Source: Planomonospora sp. ID82291
Lineage (GTDB): Bacteria; Actinomycetota; Actinomycetes; Streptosporangiales; Streptosporangiaceae
Assembly (NCBI RefSeq): GCF_015711645.1
Contig: NZ_JABTEX010000001.1
Span: forward strand, 124,001 to 188,000
Reading direction: 5' to 3'
DNA length: 64,000 bases
The first letter of the stretch is position 1, and each line of letters opens with the position of its first letter. This document shows, piece by piece, positions 16,361 through 27,180 of the stretch. Both the position numbers and the translations under genes were made by a program. Under the pieces are notes generated by a model, which saw only the letters and a list, made by a program, of their open reading frames with translations, was not told where the DNA came from and did no database searches.

Positions 16361-17071
16361 ATGAGCGAGCACAAAGAGAACGGTGCGGCCGTCAGTGACC
16401 TGGCGGTGCGCAGGCGTGACTCCCTCGGCCTCACCCCCAGGCAGCGCAAGATCCTCGAGGTGATCCGCGATTCGGTGCAGCAGCGGGGCTACCCCCCGTC
16501 GATGCGCGAGATCGGCGAGGCGGTGCAGCTCACCAGCACCTCCAGTGTCTCCCACCAGTTGACGGCGTTGCAGCGCAAGGGCTATCTGCGGCGTGACCCG
16601 CATCGTCCCCGTGCGCTGGAGGTCCGCCTGCCCGGCGAGCCCGTGCTCTGGGTGGATCCCGACGCGAGCACCGACGAGGCGCCCGTCAGCCGCCCGACGG
16701 CCTCCTACGTGCCCCTGGTCGGCCGGATCGCCGCCGGTGGCCCCATCCTCGCCGAGGAGAGCATCGAAGACGTCTTCGCCCTGCCCAAGCAACTCGTCGG
16801 CGAGGGCACGCTCTTCCTGCTCCAGGTGACCGGTGACTCGATGATCGAGGCGGCCATCGCCGACGGCGACTGGGTGGTCGTGCGCCAGCAGCCGGTCGCC
16901 GACAGCGGCGACATCGTCGCGGCGATGATCGACGGCGAGGCCACGGTCAAGACCTTCAAGCGCAGGGACGGTCACATCTGGCTGGTCCCGCACAACTCCA
17001 ACTACGACCCGATCCCGGGTGACGAGGCGACCGTCCTCGGCAAGGTCGTGGCGGTCCTCCGCAAGCTCTGA
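16361..17071 (+). CDS. lexA: SOS repressor LexA
   Basis: 236 aa. Residues 25-90 are the winged-helix DNA-binding domain ([31 protein letters not shown]). The S24 self-cleavage domain follows: cleavage site A125-G126 in RIAAGGPI, catalytic S160 in TGDSM, catalytic K197 in ATVKTF. RecA filaments trigger autocleavage and release DNA-repair genes. ATG 16361 follows GGGAGGCGAGGAG. The divergent upstream gene and lexA share two SOS boxes. The N-terminal extension of about 20 residues is usual in actinobacteria. Confidence 0.98.
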   Translation: MSEHKENGAAVSDLAVRRRDSLGLTPRQRKILEVIRDSVQQRGYPPSMREIGEAVQLTSTSSVSHQLTALQRKGYLRRDPHRPRALEVRLPGEPVLWVDPDASTDEAPVSRPTASYVPLVGRIAAGGPILAEESIEDVFALPKQLVGEGTLFLLQVTGDSMIEAAIADGDWVVVRQQPVADSGDIVAAMIDGEATVKTFKRRDGHIWLVPHNSNYDPIPGDEATVLGKVVAVLRKL

Positions 17072-17079
17072 GTCGCAGC

Positions 17080-17105
17080 CCCCGCGACCGGCGCCGGCCG
17101 CGGGG
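17080..17105 (+). terminator. Candidate terminator after lexA
   Basis: CCCCGCG (17080-17086) pairs with CGCGGGG (17099-17105), with an inner CCGGCGCCGG palindrome. It starts nine bases after the lexA stop. Confidence 0.55.
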
Positions 17106-17250
17106 TCGGACCGGCCTGAGCCTCCGGCCGCCCCCGGTTCGCACGCGCTCCGCGGGCGGCAGCACGGCCCGGGCCTCCGGACCCGTCCGGTTCGCACCCG
17201 TCCCGGACCGCGGCCTCCGCATGCTCGCCGCCCCCGCCTAGGCTGGGGCG

Positions 17251-18414
17251 GTGAGCGACACATCCGATCTGAACGATCTGACGCTGGAGAGCCTGACCGC
17301 CCGGGACGGGGCGAAGTGGTCCCTCGCCGACCCCGGGGTGATCCCCGCGTGGATCGCGGACATGGACTTCCCGGTCGCCTCCGCCGTACGGGAGGCCCTG
17401 GCCCGCCGGGTCCGCGGCGACCTCGGATACCCCGCCTGGCTCGACCGGCTCGGGGACGGTCCGCTGGCGGAGGCCTTCGCCGCGCGGATGGAGCGGCGGC
17501 ACGGCTGGCGCGCCGACCCGGCCCACGTGCGCTCCTTCACCGACATCAACCAGGCCCTCCAGGTCGTCCTGCACGTCGCCACCCGGCCCGGCGACCAGGT
17601 GGCGCTGCACGTCCCCACCTATCCGCCCTTCCTGGAGACGCTCGCCGACATGGACCGGCCGCCGCTTCCGATCCCGATGGAGCCCGCGGACGGATCCTGG
17701 AGCTTCGACGCCGACGCCCTGGCCGCCCGGCTCGCCGAGGGCCGCTGCCGGGTGCTGCTGCTGGTCAACCCGCAGAACCCGACCGGGCGCTCGTTCACCC
17801 GCGAGGAGCTGACAACCCTCGCCGAGCTCGCCGAACGCCACGACCTGCTGGTCGTCTCCGACGAGATCCACGCCGACCTGACCCACGCCCCGTCCGTGCA
17901 CGTCCCCTTCGCCACGCTGCTGCCGGAGCGGACCGTCACGCTGACCTCCGCCACCAAGGCCTTCAATCTGGGCGGCATCCGCTGCTCGGTGGCGCACTTC
18001 GGCCCGCCCGCGCTGCGTGCCGCCATGACCGCCCAGCCCAGGCACCTGTACGGCGCGGCCCACGTGTTCGGGGTCGACGCGACCGTCGCGGCCTGGACGC
18101 ACGGGGACGGCTGGCTGGAGGAGGTCAGGACGGCGCTCGACCGCAACCGGATCCTGGTCGCCGGAGCGCTCCCCGCAGGCGTGCGCTACCGGGTCCCCGA
18201 AGCCACCTACCTGGCCTGGCTGGACTTCACGGACCTGGCTCTGGGCGAGGACCCCGCCGGGTTCCTGAAGCGCGAGGCGCGGGTGATGCTCAGCCCGGGA
18301 CCGCCGTTCGGCCCCGGCGGAGAGGGCTTCGCCCGGCTGAACTTCGCCACCTCGGGCCCGATCCTCTCGGAGATCCTGGACCGGATCGCCCAGGCCGTGA
18401 AATCCCGGTCGTGA
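17251..18414 (+). CDS. MalY/PatB-type PLP aminotransferase, putative cystathionine beta-lyase
   Basis: 387 aa from a GTG at 17251. Class I/II fold: WIADMDFPVA at 34-43 (MalY/PatB hallmark), NPQNPTG at 173-179, SDEIHADL at 203-210 and the PLP lysine K236 in SATKAFNLGG. Members cleave C-S bonds of cystathionine or cysteine conjugates, giving pyruvate, ammonia and a thiol; some have regulatory side roles. No methionine gene is adjacent, so the physiological substrate is open. It stands alone between lexA and convergent leuS, with a bidirectional terminator after it. Confidence 0.88.
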   Translation: MSDTSDLNDLTLESLTARDGAKWSLADPGVIPAWIADMDFPVASAVREALARRVRGDLGYPAWLDRLGDGPLAEAFAARMERRHGWRADPAHVRSFTDINQALQVVLHVATRPGDQVALHVPTYPPFLETLADMDRPPLPIPMEPADGSWSFDADALAARLAEGRCRVLLLVNPQNPTGRSFTREELTTLAELAERHDLLVVSDEIHADLTHAPSVHVPFATLLPERTVTLTSATKAFNLGGIRCSVAHFGPPALRAAMTAQPRHLYGAAHVFGVDATVAAWTHGDGWLEEVRTALDRNRILVAGALPAGVRYRVPEATYLAWLDFTDLALGEDPAGFLKREARVMLSPGPPFGPGGEGFARLNFATSGPILSEILDRIAQAVKSRS

Positions 18415-18500
18415 CGCGCCGGTCGTGACGCCCCGGTCATGACGGACCGGGCCCGCACCGGGGCCTCGACGGCGCGCGTCGCGGCGGCGCGGAGCACCGT

Positions 18501-18532
18501 GGGGGCGGGCTCCCTCGGGAACCCGCCCCCTT
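18501..18532. terminator. Bidirectional terminator between malY-type gene and leuS
   Basis: GGGGGCGGG (18501-18509) pairs with CCCGCCCCC (18522-18530), with an inner TCCC/GGGA stem and a two-base loop. It lies between convergent stops at 18414 and 18542. Confidence 0.85.
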
Positions 18533-18541
18533 CCCGTCGCC

Positions 18542-21028
<2,487 letters not shown>

Positions 21029-21085
21029 GTTTCTTCCCTCGGTGTACGTCTGCGCAGATGATCTGGACCCATCCGGCCCCAATAG

Positions 21086-21110
21086 AAAAACCCTCCGCTC
21101 ACGCGAAGGG
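21086..21110 (-). terminator. leuS attenuator terminator
   Basis: On the minus strand CCCTTCGC pairs with GCGGAGGG (one G-U pair), loop GTGA, followed directly by TTTTT. It sits 58 bases before the leuS GTG and about 97 bases after the leader peptide stop. Upstream CTCAC can pair with the GTGAG of the loop and right arm, a possible antiterminator. Confidence 0.7.
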
Positions 21111-21206
21111 CAGCCGCATCGGTGAGGCGTGGAGCGCACCCCGTCGATCCTGCGCCTGTCGCGGCGGGCCGTACGGCCTCGCGCGGCGGGATCCGCGGGG
21201 CGCCCC

Positions 21207-21260
21207 CTAACGCCGGGAGAGCCGATGCGGCCTGGTAAGCAGCAGGGCCGCGGCACGCAT
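21207..21260 (-). CDS. Leucine leader peptide of leuS (17 aa)
   Basis: ATG at 21260 opens [17 protein letters not shown], with codons CTG CTG CTT in a row and a further CTC, ending in TAG. A TAGGCT element six bases before the ATG suggests the mRNA starts at the ATG itself. Scarce charged tRNA-Leu would stall the ribosome at the Leu run and favour read-through into leuS. Such classical attenuators were predicted before for leuS and trpS in some Streptomyces; this one is read directly here. Confidence 0.7.
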   Translation of the reverse strand: MRAAALLLTRPHRLSRR

Positions 21261-21644
21261 AGTGCAAGCCTATCGCAGTTCGCAATCCTCCTTCGTGACC
21301 GGGAAGAACGCACCCGATCACGGCAAAACCGAGACACCGGAACCGCCAGGTCAGCACAATGGGGACGACCACGCATCCGGGATGATCGAGACGCGATGGG
21401 GATGGATCCGTTGTGACCTCGCCTGTCCCGGACGTTTACCCTTTTCACCGTGGCGCACTCAGCAGAGCCGGGGCAGGGCCCGGATCCCATGGAGGCGGGC
21501 CTGCCCCTGCAGGACCCTCCGACCGATCCCACCGGCCTTCAGTTCAGGGAAGCGTTCCTCCGTTTCCCTGCGAATCACCCCGCCTCACATGAGAGCATGC
21601 CCAATACCCATAATTCGGGCACCCATGCGGGAGGTAAGGAATCC
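21261..21644. other. Divergent control region of leuS and the membrane-anchored protein gene
   Basis: About 380 bases with no gene supported on either strand. It holds the leuS leader promoter (TAGGCT at 21267-21272 on the minus strand). Toward 21645 it holds a CATAAT element near 21609 that may be the -10 of the plus-strand gene. The frame open from a GTG at 21450 is an alternative start, preceded by TACCCT. Confidence 0.5.
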
Positions 21645-23432
21645 ATGGCCTCGGATCATTCCAGCCGGCCCCAGCAGCCTCCGGCATGGCAGGAAGCACC
21701 CGAGACCCCGCCGGCGCGGACGGGCGACCCGCTCGGCACCGCTCCCCGCCTCCCTCAGGACGGGCCGCCCGGGGGCGATGCCACCCGGCCGGCCTCGGTC
21801 CCCGGCAACCGCTCGTGGCAGCAGATGTTCGGTGCGGACGCCTCCGGCGCCCAGGGCGGTGGCGGCGCCCGGCGACCCGCGCCGTCCCACGAGAACACCG
21901 CCGCGCGCCCGTCCGCCCCGCCCCCCGCGGAGAACGGCGGGTGGGACGCCCCCTCCTCCGGGACGCCGGCCTCCGCCTTCGCACCGGCCTGGGTCGATTC
22001 CCGGCCTGGCTGGACGCCTCCGCCCGGCACGGACTCGCGGCCCGACTGGACGCCTGCGCCCACCGGTGACTCCCGGCCCGGGTGGAACCCCCCCGCCGCG
22101 GACTCCTCGCCTGATCTGACGCCGCCCCACGGCACGGACTCGCGCCCGGGCTGGAATCCCCCCGCCGCGGACTCCCGGCCCGGGTGGAACCCCCCCGCCG
22201 CGGACCCCCGGCCCGACTGGACGCCTCCGCCCGGCACGGGTCCCGGCCCCTCCGCCTCCGCGGACCCCTTCGCCAAACCCGACCCGTTCGCCTCCGCGGA
22301 CCCCTTCGCCAAACCCGACCCGTTCGCCTCCGCGGACCCCTTCGCCCGGACCGCCGCCTTCGGCGCGCCGGCCGGTGGCTCCGCTCCCGTGGGCGACCCG
22401 GCCCGGACCGGACCGGGCGGGCACCCGGGCCCGGGACGGCCCGGCGACCCGGGGCAGGTCACGCAGCCCGGACGGCTCCCGCACCCGGGAGGACCAGGGC
22501 CGCAGCCGGGCCACCCGGGGCAGGGACCCGCGCAGGACCGGGCGGGCGGCCACCTGAGCCGGGACCCCTCCGATCCGAACCGGCCGTTCGTCACCGCCGG
22601 CCAGATCAGCGGGCCGAAGACCCCGCCTCCGGAGCGTCAGCAGGAGCTGTGGAACACCGTCTTCGGCGACAACTACCAGGCCATGGGCGAGGAGGAGGAC
22701 CTCGCCGGGCAGGGCAGGCCCGTGTGGGTCTTCGCGCTCGCCGGGTCCGCGGCGATCGCGCTGGTCGGCGCGGCGCTCTGGGCGTTCCTGGCCGGCCCGC
22801 TGGCCGCCACCGACGACGGCAGCGCGGCCGCCGCGACCCGGCCCTCCGCCACCCCCAAGCCGAGCACGGCGCCGAAGAAGGTCCCCCGCCTGCCGAGGTT
22901 CCAGGGCGAGCCGTCACCCGTGGCCGGCACCCTCACCGACACCAGGGCCGCGCTGACCCTCCCCCGGCTCGGCGCGCCGTGGCGGCTGGACAGCCGCCCG
23001 ACCGTGCCCACGACGTACGGTTTCAGCACCCGGCAGTACGTCCCGGCCGGGCAGGACTCCGCGGGCAGGCCCCAGTCCGCGCAGGTGATGTCGGGCCCGC
23101 TCTCGCCCCGGTTGAAGAGCCGCTACACCTCGCCGGAGAACCTCGCCCCGGTGATCAACGCGGTCACCCTCGCCGCGCGCAAGAAGTTCTTCCCCGAGGG
23201 CAACAGCGCCCGCAAGACCGCCCAGCAGACCCTGTCGGTCGGCGGTCTGCCCGCCCAGCTGGCCGCCTACGAGATCACCTCGGACGGGTCCGTGACCACC
23301 GTGGTCGTGGCGGCCGTGAGCACCGGGGCCGACCTGCCCTCGATCGTCTACATGTCGGTGCCGGACACCAAGAAGGAGCTGCTGCCCGACGTCAACACCG
23401 TCTTCAAGGCGGTCAGGACGACCGCGGGCTAG
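21645..23432 (+). CDS. Single-pass membrane protein with repeat-rich cytosolic half and outer domain
   Basis: 595 aa. ATG 21645 was chosen for the strong GGAGGTAAGG eight bases upstream; the frame extends to a GTG at 21450. The first 360 residues are low complexity: about eight DSRPGWxPP-type repeats, then three copies of the 12-residue unit SADPFAKPDPFA, then Pro/Gly-rich sequence. One membrane segment follows (VWVFALAGSAAIALVGAALWAF), then a Pro/Thr linker and a C-terminal domain of about 170 residues placed outside. That domain reads LPRLGAPWRL, then YGFSTRQYVP, and resembles the outer domain of the protein at 61962-62918. No enzymatic motif is seen; the layout recalls actinobacterial envelope or kinase-substrate proteins. 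Confidence 0.8.
   Translation: MASDHSSRPQQPPAWQEAPETPPARTGDPLGTAPRLPQDGPPGGDATRPASVPGNRSWQQMFGADASGAQGGGGARRPAPSHENTAARPSAPPPAENGGWDAPSSGTPASAFAPAWVDSRPGWTPPPGTDSRPDWTPAPTGDSRPGWNPPAADSSPDLTPPHGTDSRPGWNPPAADSRPGWNPPAADPRPDWTPPPGTGPGPSASADPFAKPDPFASADPFAKPDPFASADPFARTAAFGAPAGGSAPVGDPARTGPGGHPGPGRPGDPGQVTQPGRLPHPGGPGPQPGHPGQGPAQDRAGGHLSRDPSDPNRPFVTAGQISGPKTPPPERQQELWNTVFGDNYQAMGEEEDLAGQGRPVWVFALAGSAAIALVGAALWAFLAGPLAATDDGSAAAATRPSATPKPSTAPKKVPRLPRFQGEPSPVAGTLTDTRAALTLPRLGAPWRLDSRPTVPTTYGFSTRQYVPAGQDSAGRPQSAQVMSGPLSPRLKSRYTSPENLAPVINAVTLAARKKFFPEGNSARKTAQQTLSVGGLPAQLAAYEITSDGSVTTVVVAAVSTGADLPSIVYMSVPDTKKELLPDVNTVFKAVRTTAG
22005..22346 (+). repeat. In-frame coding repeats
   Basis: Imperfect DSRPxWxPP-encoding units run from about 22005 to 22220. 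They are followed by near-identical 36-bp units starting at 22254, 22290 and 22326 (third partial). They keep the reading frame and can expand or contract without frameshift. Confidence 0.85.
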
Positions 23433-23519
23433 CCCCTCCGTCCGGTCGGGACGACCGCGGACCAGCCGTTCCGCCCGGCCAGGACGCGGCGGGCGGCCGT
23501 TCGGCGCGGCGCGACCGGG

Positions 23520-24806
23520 TCAGAAGTCGCACGGCATGTGCTTGATGCCGTTGATGAAGCTGGAGTGGAGCCGCTGGGGGCTGCCGCCCTCGATGTGCGG
23601 GACCCGGCGGAGGAGTTCGCGGAACATCGCCGTGATCTCCCGGCGGGCGAGGTGGGCGCCCAGGCAGAAGTGCGGCCCCGGCCCGCCGAAGCCCACGTGC
23701 GGCCCCTCGGTCCGCAGGATGTCGAACCGGAGCGGATCGGTGAAGACCGCCTCGTCCCGGTTGGCCGACCAGTAGTAGAGGACGACCTTCTCCCCCTTGC
23801 GGTAGAGGGTGCCGTTCATCTCGTGGTCGCGGGTGACCTTGCGGCGCATGAAGTTCACCGGGGAGGCCAGCCGGACGATCTCCTCCACCGCGCCGGGGGC
23901 GTGGCCGTCGATGTCGGTCAGCCAGAGTGCGCGCTGGTCGGGATTGCGGGTGAGCAGGCGCAGGCCGTAGGAGATGGCGTTGCGGGTGGTCTCGTTGCCC
24001 GCGACCACCAGCAGGATGAAGAACGAGCCCAGCTCCTGGCCGGTGAGCCGCTCCCCGTCGATGTTCGCGTTGACCAGGGCGGAGGTGAGGTCTCCCGTGG
24101 GATGCGCGGTCCGGTGCGCGGCGAGGTCCTGCACCAGCCGGTCGAGCTCCATGCCCGCGGTGAGCAGGTGCTCGGCGACGGTGGCCGGGTCGCCTCCGCC
24201 GTACTCGGGGTCGAACCCGCCGAGGATCCGGTTGGAGCGGTCGAAGACGAAGCCGTGGTCCCGCTCCGGGATGCCCATCATGTCGCAGATGATCTTCAGG
24301 GGCAGCCGGGCGGCCACCTCGGTGACGAAGTCGCAGCCCGGCCCCCTGTCCAGCAGGTCGTCGACGATCTTCGTGGCCGCCGCCTCGACGTCGGCCTCGA
24401 ACTTTTTGATCATCTTCGGGGTGAAGGCCCGGGACACGATGCGCCGCAGCCGCGCGTGCCGGGGGTCGTCCATGTTGATCATCGAACCGAAGTACTCGGC
24501 GAACTCCGGCGGCATGTCCGGGATGTTGGTGGCGCCGCCGTCCCCCGAGCAGAACACCTCGGGGGTACGGCTCGCCTCCAGGATGTCGGCGTGCCTGGCC
24601 AGCGCGTGGTAGCCGGGGCCCCGGGGCGCGAAGGAGACCTCCGGCTCGGCGTAGAAGGCGGGGTGCGGCAGGGCGCGCAGCAGCTCGAAGGCCCGCTCCC
24701 GCTCGCTCATCGGCCTGGCCCAGAAGGCGTAGTCGGACAGGTCGACGTCGGCGGCCGAGGTGATCGGCCCGTGCTCGCCCGGCATCGCGCTCATACCGCC
24801 CATCAT
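23520..24806 (-). CDS. Cytochrome P450, copy 1
   Basis: 428 aa if the first ATG (24806) is used; ATGs at 24803, 24794 and 24785 are also possible and no ribosome-binding site decides. P450 marks: I-helix AGNETT at 269-274, ExxR pair E309/R312, heme loop FGGPGPHFCLG with the thiolate C381. A soluble bacterial monooxygenase using ferredoxin and O2. Sequence style (FINGIKHMPCDF end, DMMGIP block) is that of actinobacterial CYP124/125/142-like enzymes acting on sterols or branched lipids; that placement is tentative. The next P450 starts 80 bases upstream on the same strand, so they may share a transcript. No ferredoxin gene is adjacent. Confidence 0.93.
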   Translation of the reverse strand: MMGGMSAMPGEHGPITSAADVDLSDYAFWARPMSERERAFELLRALPHPAFYAEPEVSFAPRGPGYHALARHADILEASRTPEVFCSGDGGATNIPDMPPEFAEYFGSMINMDDPRHARLRRIVSRAFTPKMIKKFEADVEAAATKIVDDLLDRGPGCDFVTEVAARLPLKIICDMMGIPERDHGFVFDRSNRILGGFDPEYGGGDPATVAEHLLTAGMELDRLVQDLAAHRTAHPTGDLTSALVNANIDGERLTGQELGSFFILLVVAGNETTRNAISYGLRLLTRNPDQRALWLTDIDGHAPGAVEEIVRLASPVNFMRRKVTRDHEMNGTLYRKGEKVVLYYWSANRDEAVFTDPLRFDILRTEGPHVGFGGPGPHFCLGAHLARREITAMFRELLRRVPHIEGGSPQRLHSSFINGIKHMPCDF

Positions 24807-24886
24807 CGGCAGGCGTGCTCGCTCAGGTCAATGGAGCCCGGCCGGGACGTCCCCGCCCGTCGGAATCAGAAGCCGGGCCGCCCCGC

Positions 24887-26119
24887 TCAGAAATCACACC
24901 GCAGGTGCTTGATGCCGTTGATGAAGCTGGAGCGGAGGCGGTCGGGCTCGCCGACCGAGCGGATCTGCGGGATCCGGGTGAACAGTTCGCGGAACATCAC
25001 CGTGATCTCCCGGCGGGCGAGGTGGGCACCCAGGCAGAAGTGCGGCCCCGGCCCGCCGAAGCCCACGTGCGGCCCCTCGGTCCGCAGGATGTCGAACCGG
25101 TGGGGGTCGGTGAAGACCTCCTCGTCCCGGTTGGCGGCCCAGTAGTAGAGCAGCACCTTGTCGCCCTTGCGGTACGGGTGGCCGTTCATCTCGTGGTCGC
25201 GGGTGACGGTGCGGCGCATCCAGGTGACCGGGGAGGCCAGCCGGACGATCTCCTCGACCGCGCCGGCGATGCGCCCGTCGAAGTCGGCCAGGAGCAGTTC
25301 CCGCTGGCCGGGGTTCTCGGTGAACAGGTGCAGGCCGTGCGAGATGGCGTTGCGGGTGGTCTCGTTGCCCGCCACCACCAGCAGGATGAAGAACGAGCCC
25401 AGCTCCTGCATCGTCAGCTTCTCGCCGTCGATGTTGGCGCTGGTCAGCGAGGTGATGAGGGTGTCCCCTCCGGTGCCGGCGAGGGAGACGACCAGGTCCT
25501 GCAGGCGCTGCCCCGCACCGAGGAGCAGCTCGGCCGCGCGGTCGGGGTCGTCCATGAACTCGGGGTCCCCGCCGGACAGGATGATGTTCGACGCCTCGAA
25601 GACCGTCCCGTAGTGCTCCTCGGGGATGCCCATCATGTCGCAGATGATCTTCAGGGGCAGCCGTGCGGCCACCTCGGTGACGAAGTCGCCGCCGGGCCCC
25701 CCGGCGATGAGGGCGTCGACGATCCGGGTGGCCTCGGCCTGGACGTCGGCCTCGAACTGGCCGATCATCTTCGGGGTGAAGGCCCGGGACACGATGCGCC
25801 GCAGCCGCGCGTGCCGGGGGTCGTCCATGTTGATCATCGAGCCGAAGTACTCGTTGAACTCCGCCGGCAGGTCCTGGATGCTCGTCGAGCTCCGGCCCGA
25901 GCAGAAGACCTCCGCGTTGCGGCTGGCGTCCACCACGTCGGCATGCCTGACCAGCGCGTAGTACCCCGGTCCCGGCGGAGCGAAGGGGATCTGCGGCTCG
26001 GGGAAGAGGACCGGGCCGGGCTGGGCGCGGAGCACGGCGAAGGCCGCCTCGCGCTCGGCCGTCGGCCGCTCCCAGAACGCCAGATCGGACAGGTCGATCT
26101 CGCCCAGCGAAACCGTCAC
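24887..26119 (-). CDS. Cytochrome P450, copy 2
   Basis: 410 aa from a GTG at 26119, preceded by GGAGG at five bases; this start also matches copy 3 (MTVSLGEIDLSD against MTVNTADIDLSE). The frame is open to 26164. It carries AGNETT, EEIVRL and the heme loop FGGPGPHFCLG, and ends FINGIKHLRCDF. It is closely similar to copy 1, including DNA-level identity around the heme loop, so the pair arose by local duplication. Upstream lies a divergent toxin-antitoxin pair. Substrate unknown; a lipid-type substrate is inferred from neighbours. Confidence 0.93.
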   Translation of the reverse strand: MTVSLGEIDLSDLAFWERPTAEREAAFAVLRAQPGPVLFPEPQIPFAPPGPGYYALVRHADVVDASRNAEVFCSGRSSTSIQDLPAEFNEYFGSMINMDDPRHARLRRIVSRAFTPKMIGQFEADVQAEATRIVDALIAGGPGGDFVTEVAARLPLKIICDMMGIPEEHYGTVFEASNIILSGGDPEFMDDPDRAAELLLGAGQRLQDLVVSLAGTGGDTLITSLTSANIDGEKLTMQELGSFFILLVVAGNETTRNAISHGLHLFTENPGQRELLLADFDGRIAGAVEEIVRLASPVTWMRRTVTRDHEMNGHPYRKGDKVLLYYWAANRDEEVFTDPHRFDILRTEGPHVGFGGPGPHFCLGAHLARREITVMFRELFTRIPQIRSVGEPDRLRSSFINGIKHLRCDF

Positions 26120-26340
26120 GCGAGCCTCCACTAGAACAGCATTCGGTTTCACCGATCCTCCCACACGTCCCCTCCCCTCTCCAAGACTTCAAGGCCGGCA
26201 GAGCCTGGAGAGCGGACCCGCACAAGGGCCGTTCGAACCGAGGACTCACTCCGATTTCCACCTTCGAGCCCCGCGAGCCAGAGGCAACCACACCAAACGA
26301 ATCAGCGGACTTCTCAACTACATATGACTACGATGTAATC

Positions 26341-26787
26341 ATGATGTCACCCTCCCCGCGCTCCGTCCGATTCGAGGATGCGGTCCTGGACAAACTCGCC
26401 AAGTTCGTCATGGAGCATCCAGGGTTGTCGGTCTCCGCCGCGGTCAACCTGCTCATCACCGAGGCCCTCCGCATGGAAGAACACCCCGGCGTGCTGTTCC
26501 GCACCGGACCGACAGGAAGACGCGCCGTGGTCGTCGGCGGTCCGGACGTATGGGAGATCGTCCGAGCGGTGAAGGCGACGCGAGCCTCCGACCCTGATGC
26601 CTCTCCGGAAGAGATCGTCGCCATGGTCGCCGAATATTCGGGGTTGCCCGTCCACCAGGTGAGAACCGCGACCCGCTACTGGTCCGCCCATCCGGACGAG
26701 GTGGACGCGCAGATCGAGGGAGCCGACACCGCGGCAAGAGAGGCCGAAGCCCGATGGAGGCGCGAGCGGGACCTACTCGCGTCGTGA
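26341..26787 (+). CDS. Antitoxin: RHH N-terminus plus DUF433-like domain
   Basis: 148 aa. Residues 1-48 (SVRFEDAVLDKLAKFVMEHP, then SAAVNLLITEALRME) look like a ribbon-helix-helix DNA-binding domain. Residues 49-148 (GRRAVVVGGPDVWEIVRAVK, then GLPVHQVRTATRYWSAHPDEVDA) match the DUF433 antitoxin style. Its stop overlaps the toxin start as GTGA, the usual coupling of type II modules. A TACGAT about 12 bases before the ATG suggests a leaderless mRNA. Base composition is less GC-rich than the flanking P450s, a sign of transfer. The antitoxin should repress its own promoter. Confidence 0.8.
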   Translation: MMSPSPRSVRFEDAVLDKLAKFVMEHPGLSVSAAVNLLITEALRMEEHPGVLFRTGPTGRRAVVVGGPDVWEIVRAVKATRASDPDASPEEIVAMVAEYSGLPVHQVRTATRYWSAHPDEVDAQIEGADTAAREAEARWRRERDLLAS

Positions 26788-27149
26788 GCGGCCGACTACT
26801 GCTCGACGAGATGTTCCCGCCTCTATTGGCCGAGGCTCTCCGCGAACGGGGATACGACGTCATCGCGATAGCGGAGCGAGCGGAGGGCAGAGGGCTTCCC
26901 GATCCCCAGGTTCTGGAACTGGCGGTCGAGGAGCAGCGCTGCCTGCTCACCGAGAACATCGGCGATTTCGAGACCCTCCGCGCCGGGCGGCTGCATGATG
27001 GGCGACCGTGCCCCGGGCTGCTGTACAGCAGCCCGTATCGGTTCCCTCGGACCAAGACCGCGATCGGCAGGTTGATATCCGCGATCGAGGAGCTGCTCGT
27101 CGACGACCGCTTGCCTCCACCCGGCCAGGTGGACTGGCTCTCCGGCTAG
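26784..27149 (+). CDS. PIN-like toxin, DUF5615 (Mut7-C-like) family
   Basis: 121 aa from the GTG at 26784 overlapping the antitoxin stop. The start LLLDEMFPPLLAEALRERGYDVIAI holds the first PIN-like acidic residues. CLLTENIGDF follows at about residue 57, with another acidic site. The fold is that of small predicted RNases paired with DUF433 antitoxins. It would cleave RNA when the antitoxin is degraded. The pair sits between P450 genes that read the other way, so it looks inserted. Activity is not provable from sequence, but key acidic residues are kept. Confidence 0.82.
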   Translation: MSGRLLLDEMFPPLLAEALRERGYDVIAIAERAEGRGLPDPQVLELAVEEQRCLLTENIGDFETLRAGRLHDGRPCPGLLYSSPYRFPRTKTAIGRLISAIEELLVDDRLPPPGQVDWLSG

Positions 27150-27180
27150 ACCGGGCCGCATCGAGACCGGGCCGGACGCG

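Noticed and set aside
21029-21450. T-box riboswitch for leuS
   Set aside because: No T-box core sequence was found on the minus strand; the leader peptide and terminator fit ribosome-mediated attenuation better.
22005-22346. CRISPR-like direct repeats
   Set aside because: The repeats are in-frame protein-coding units with no spacers; no cas genes are present.
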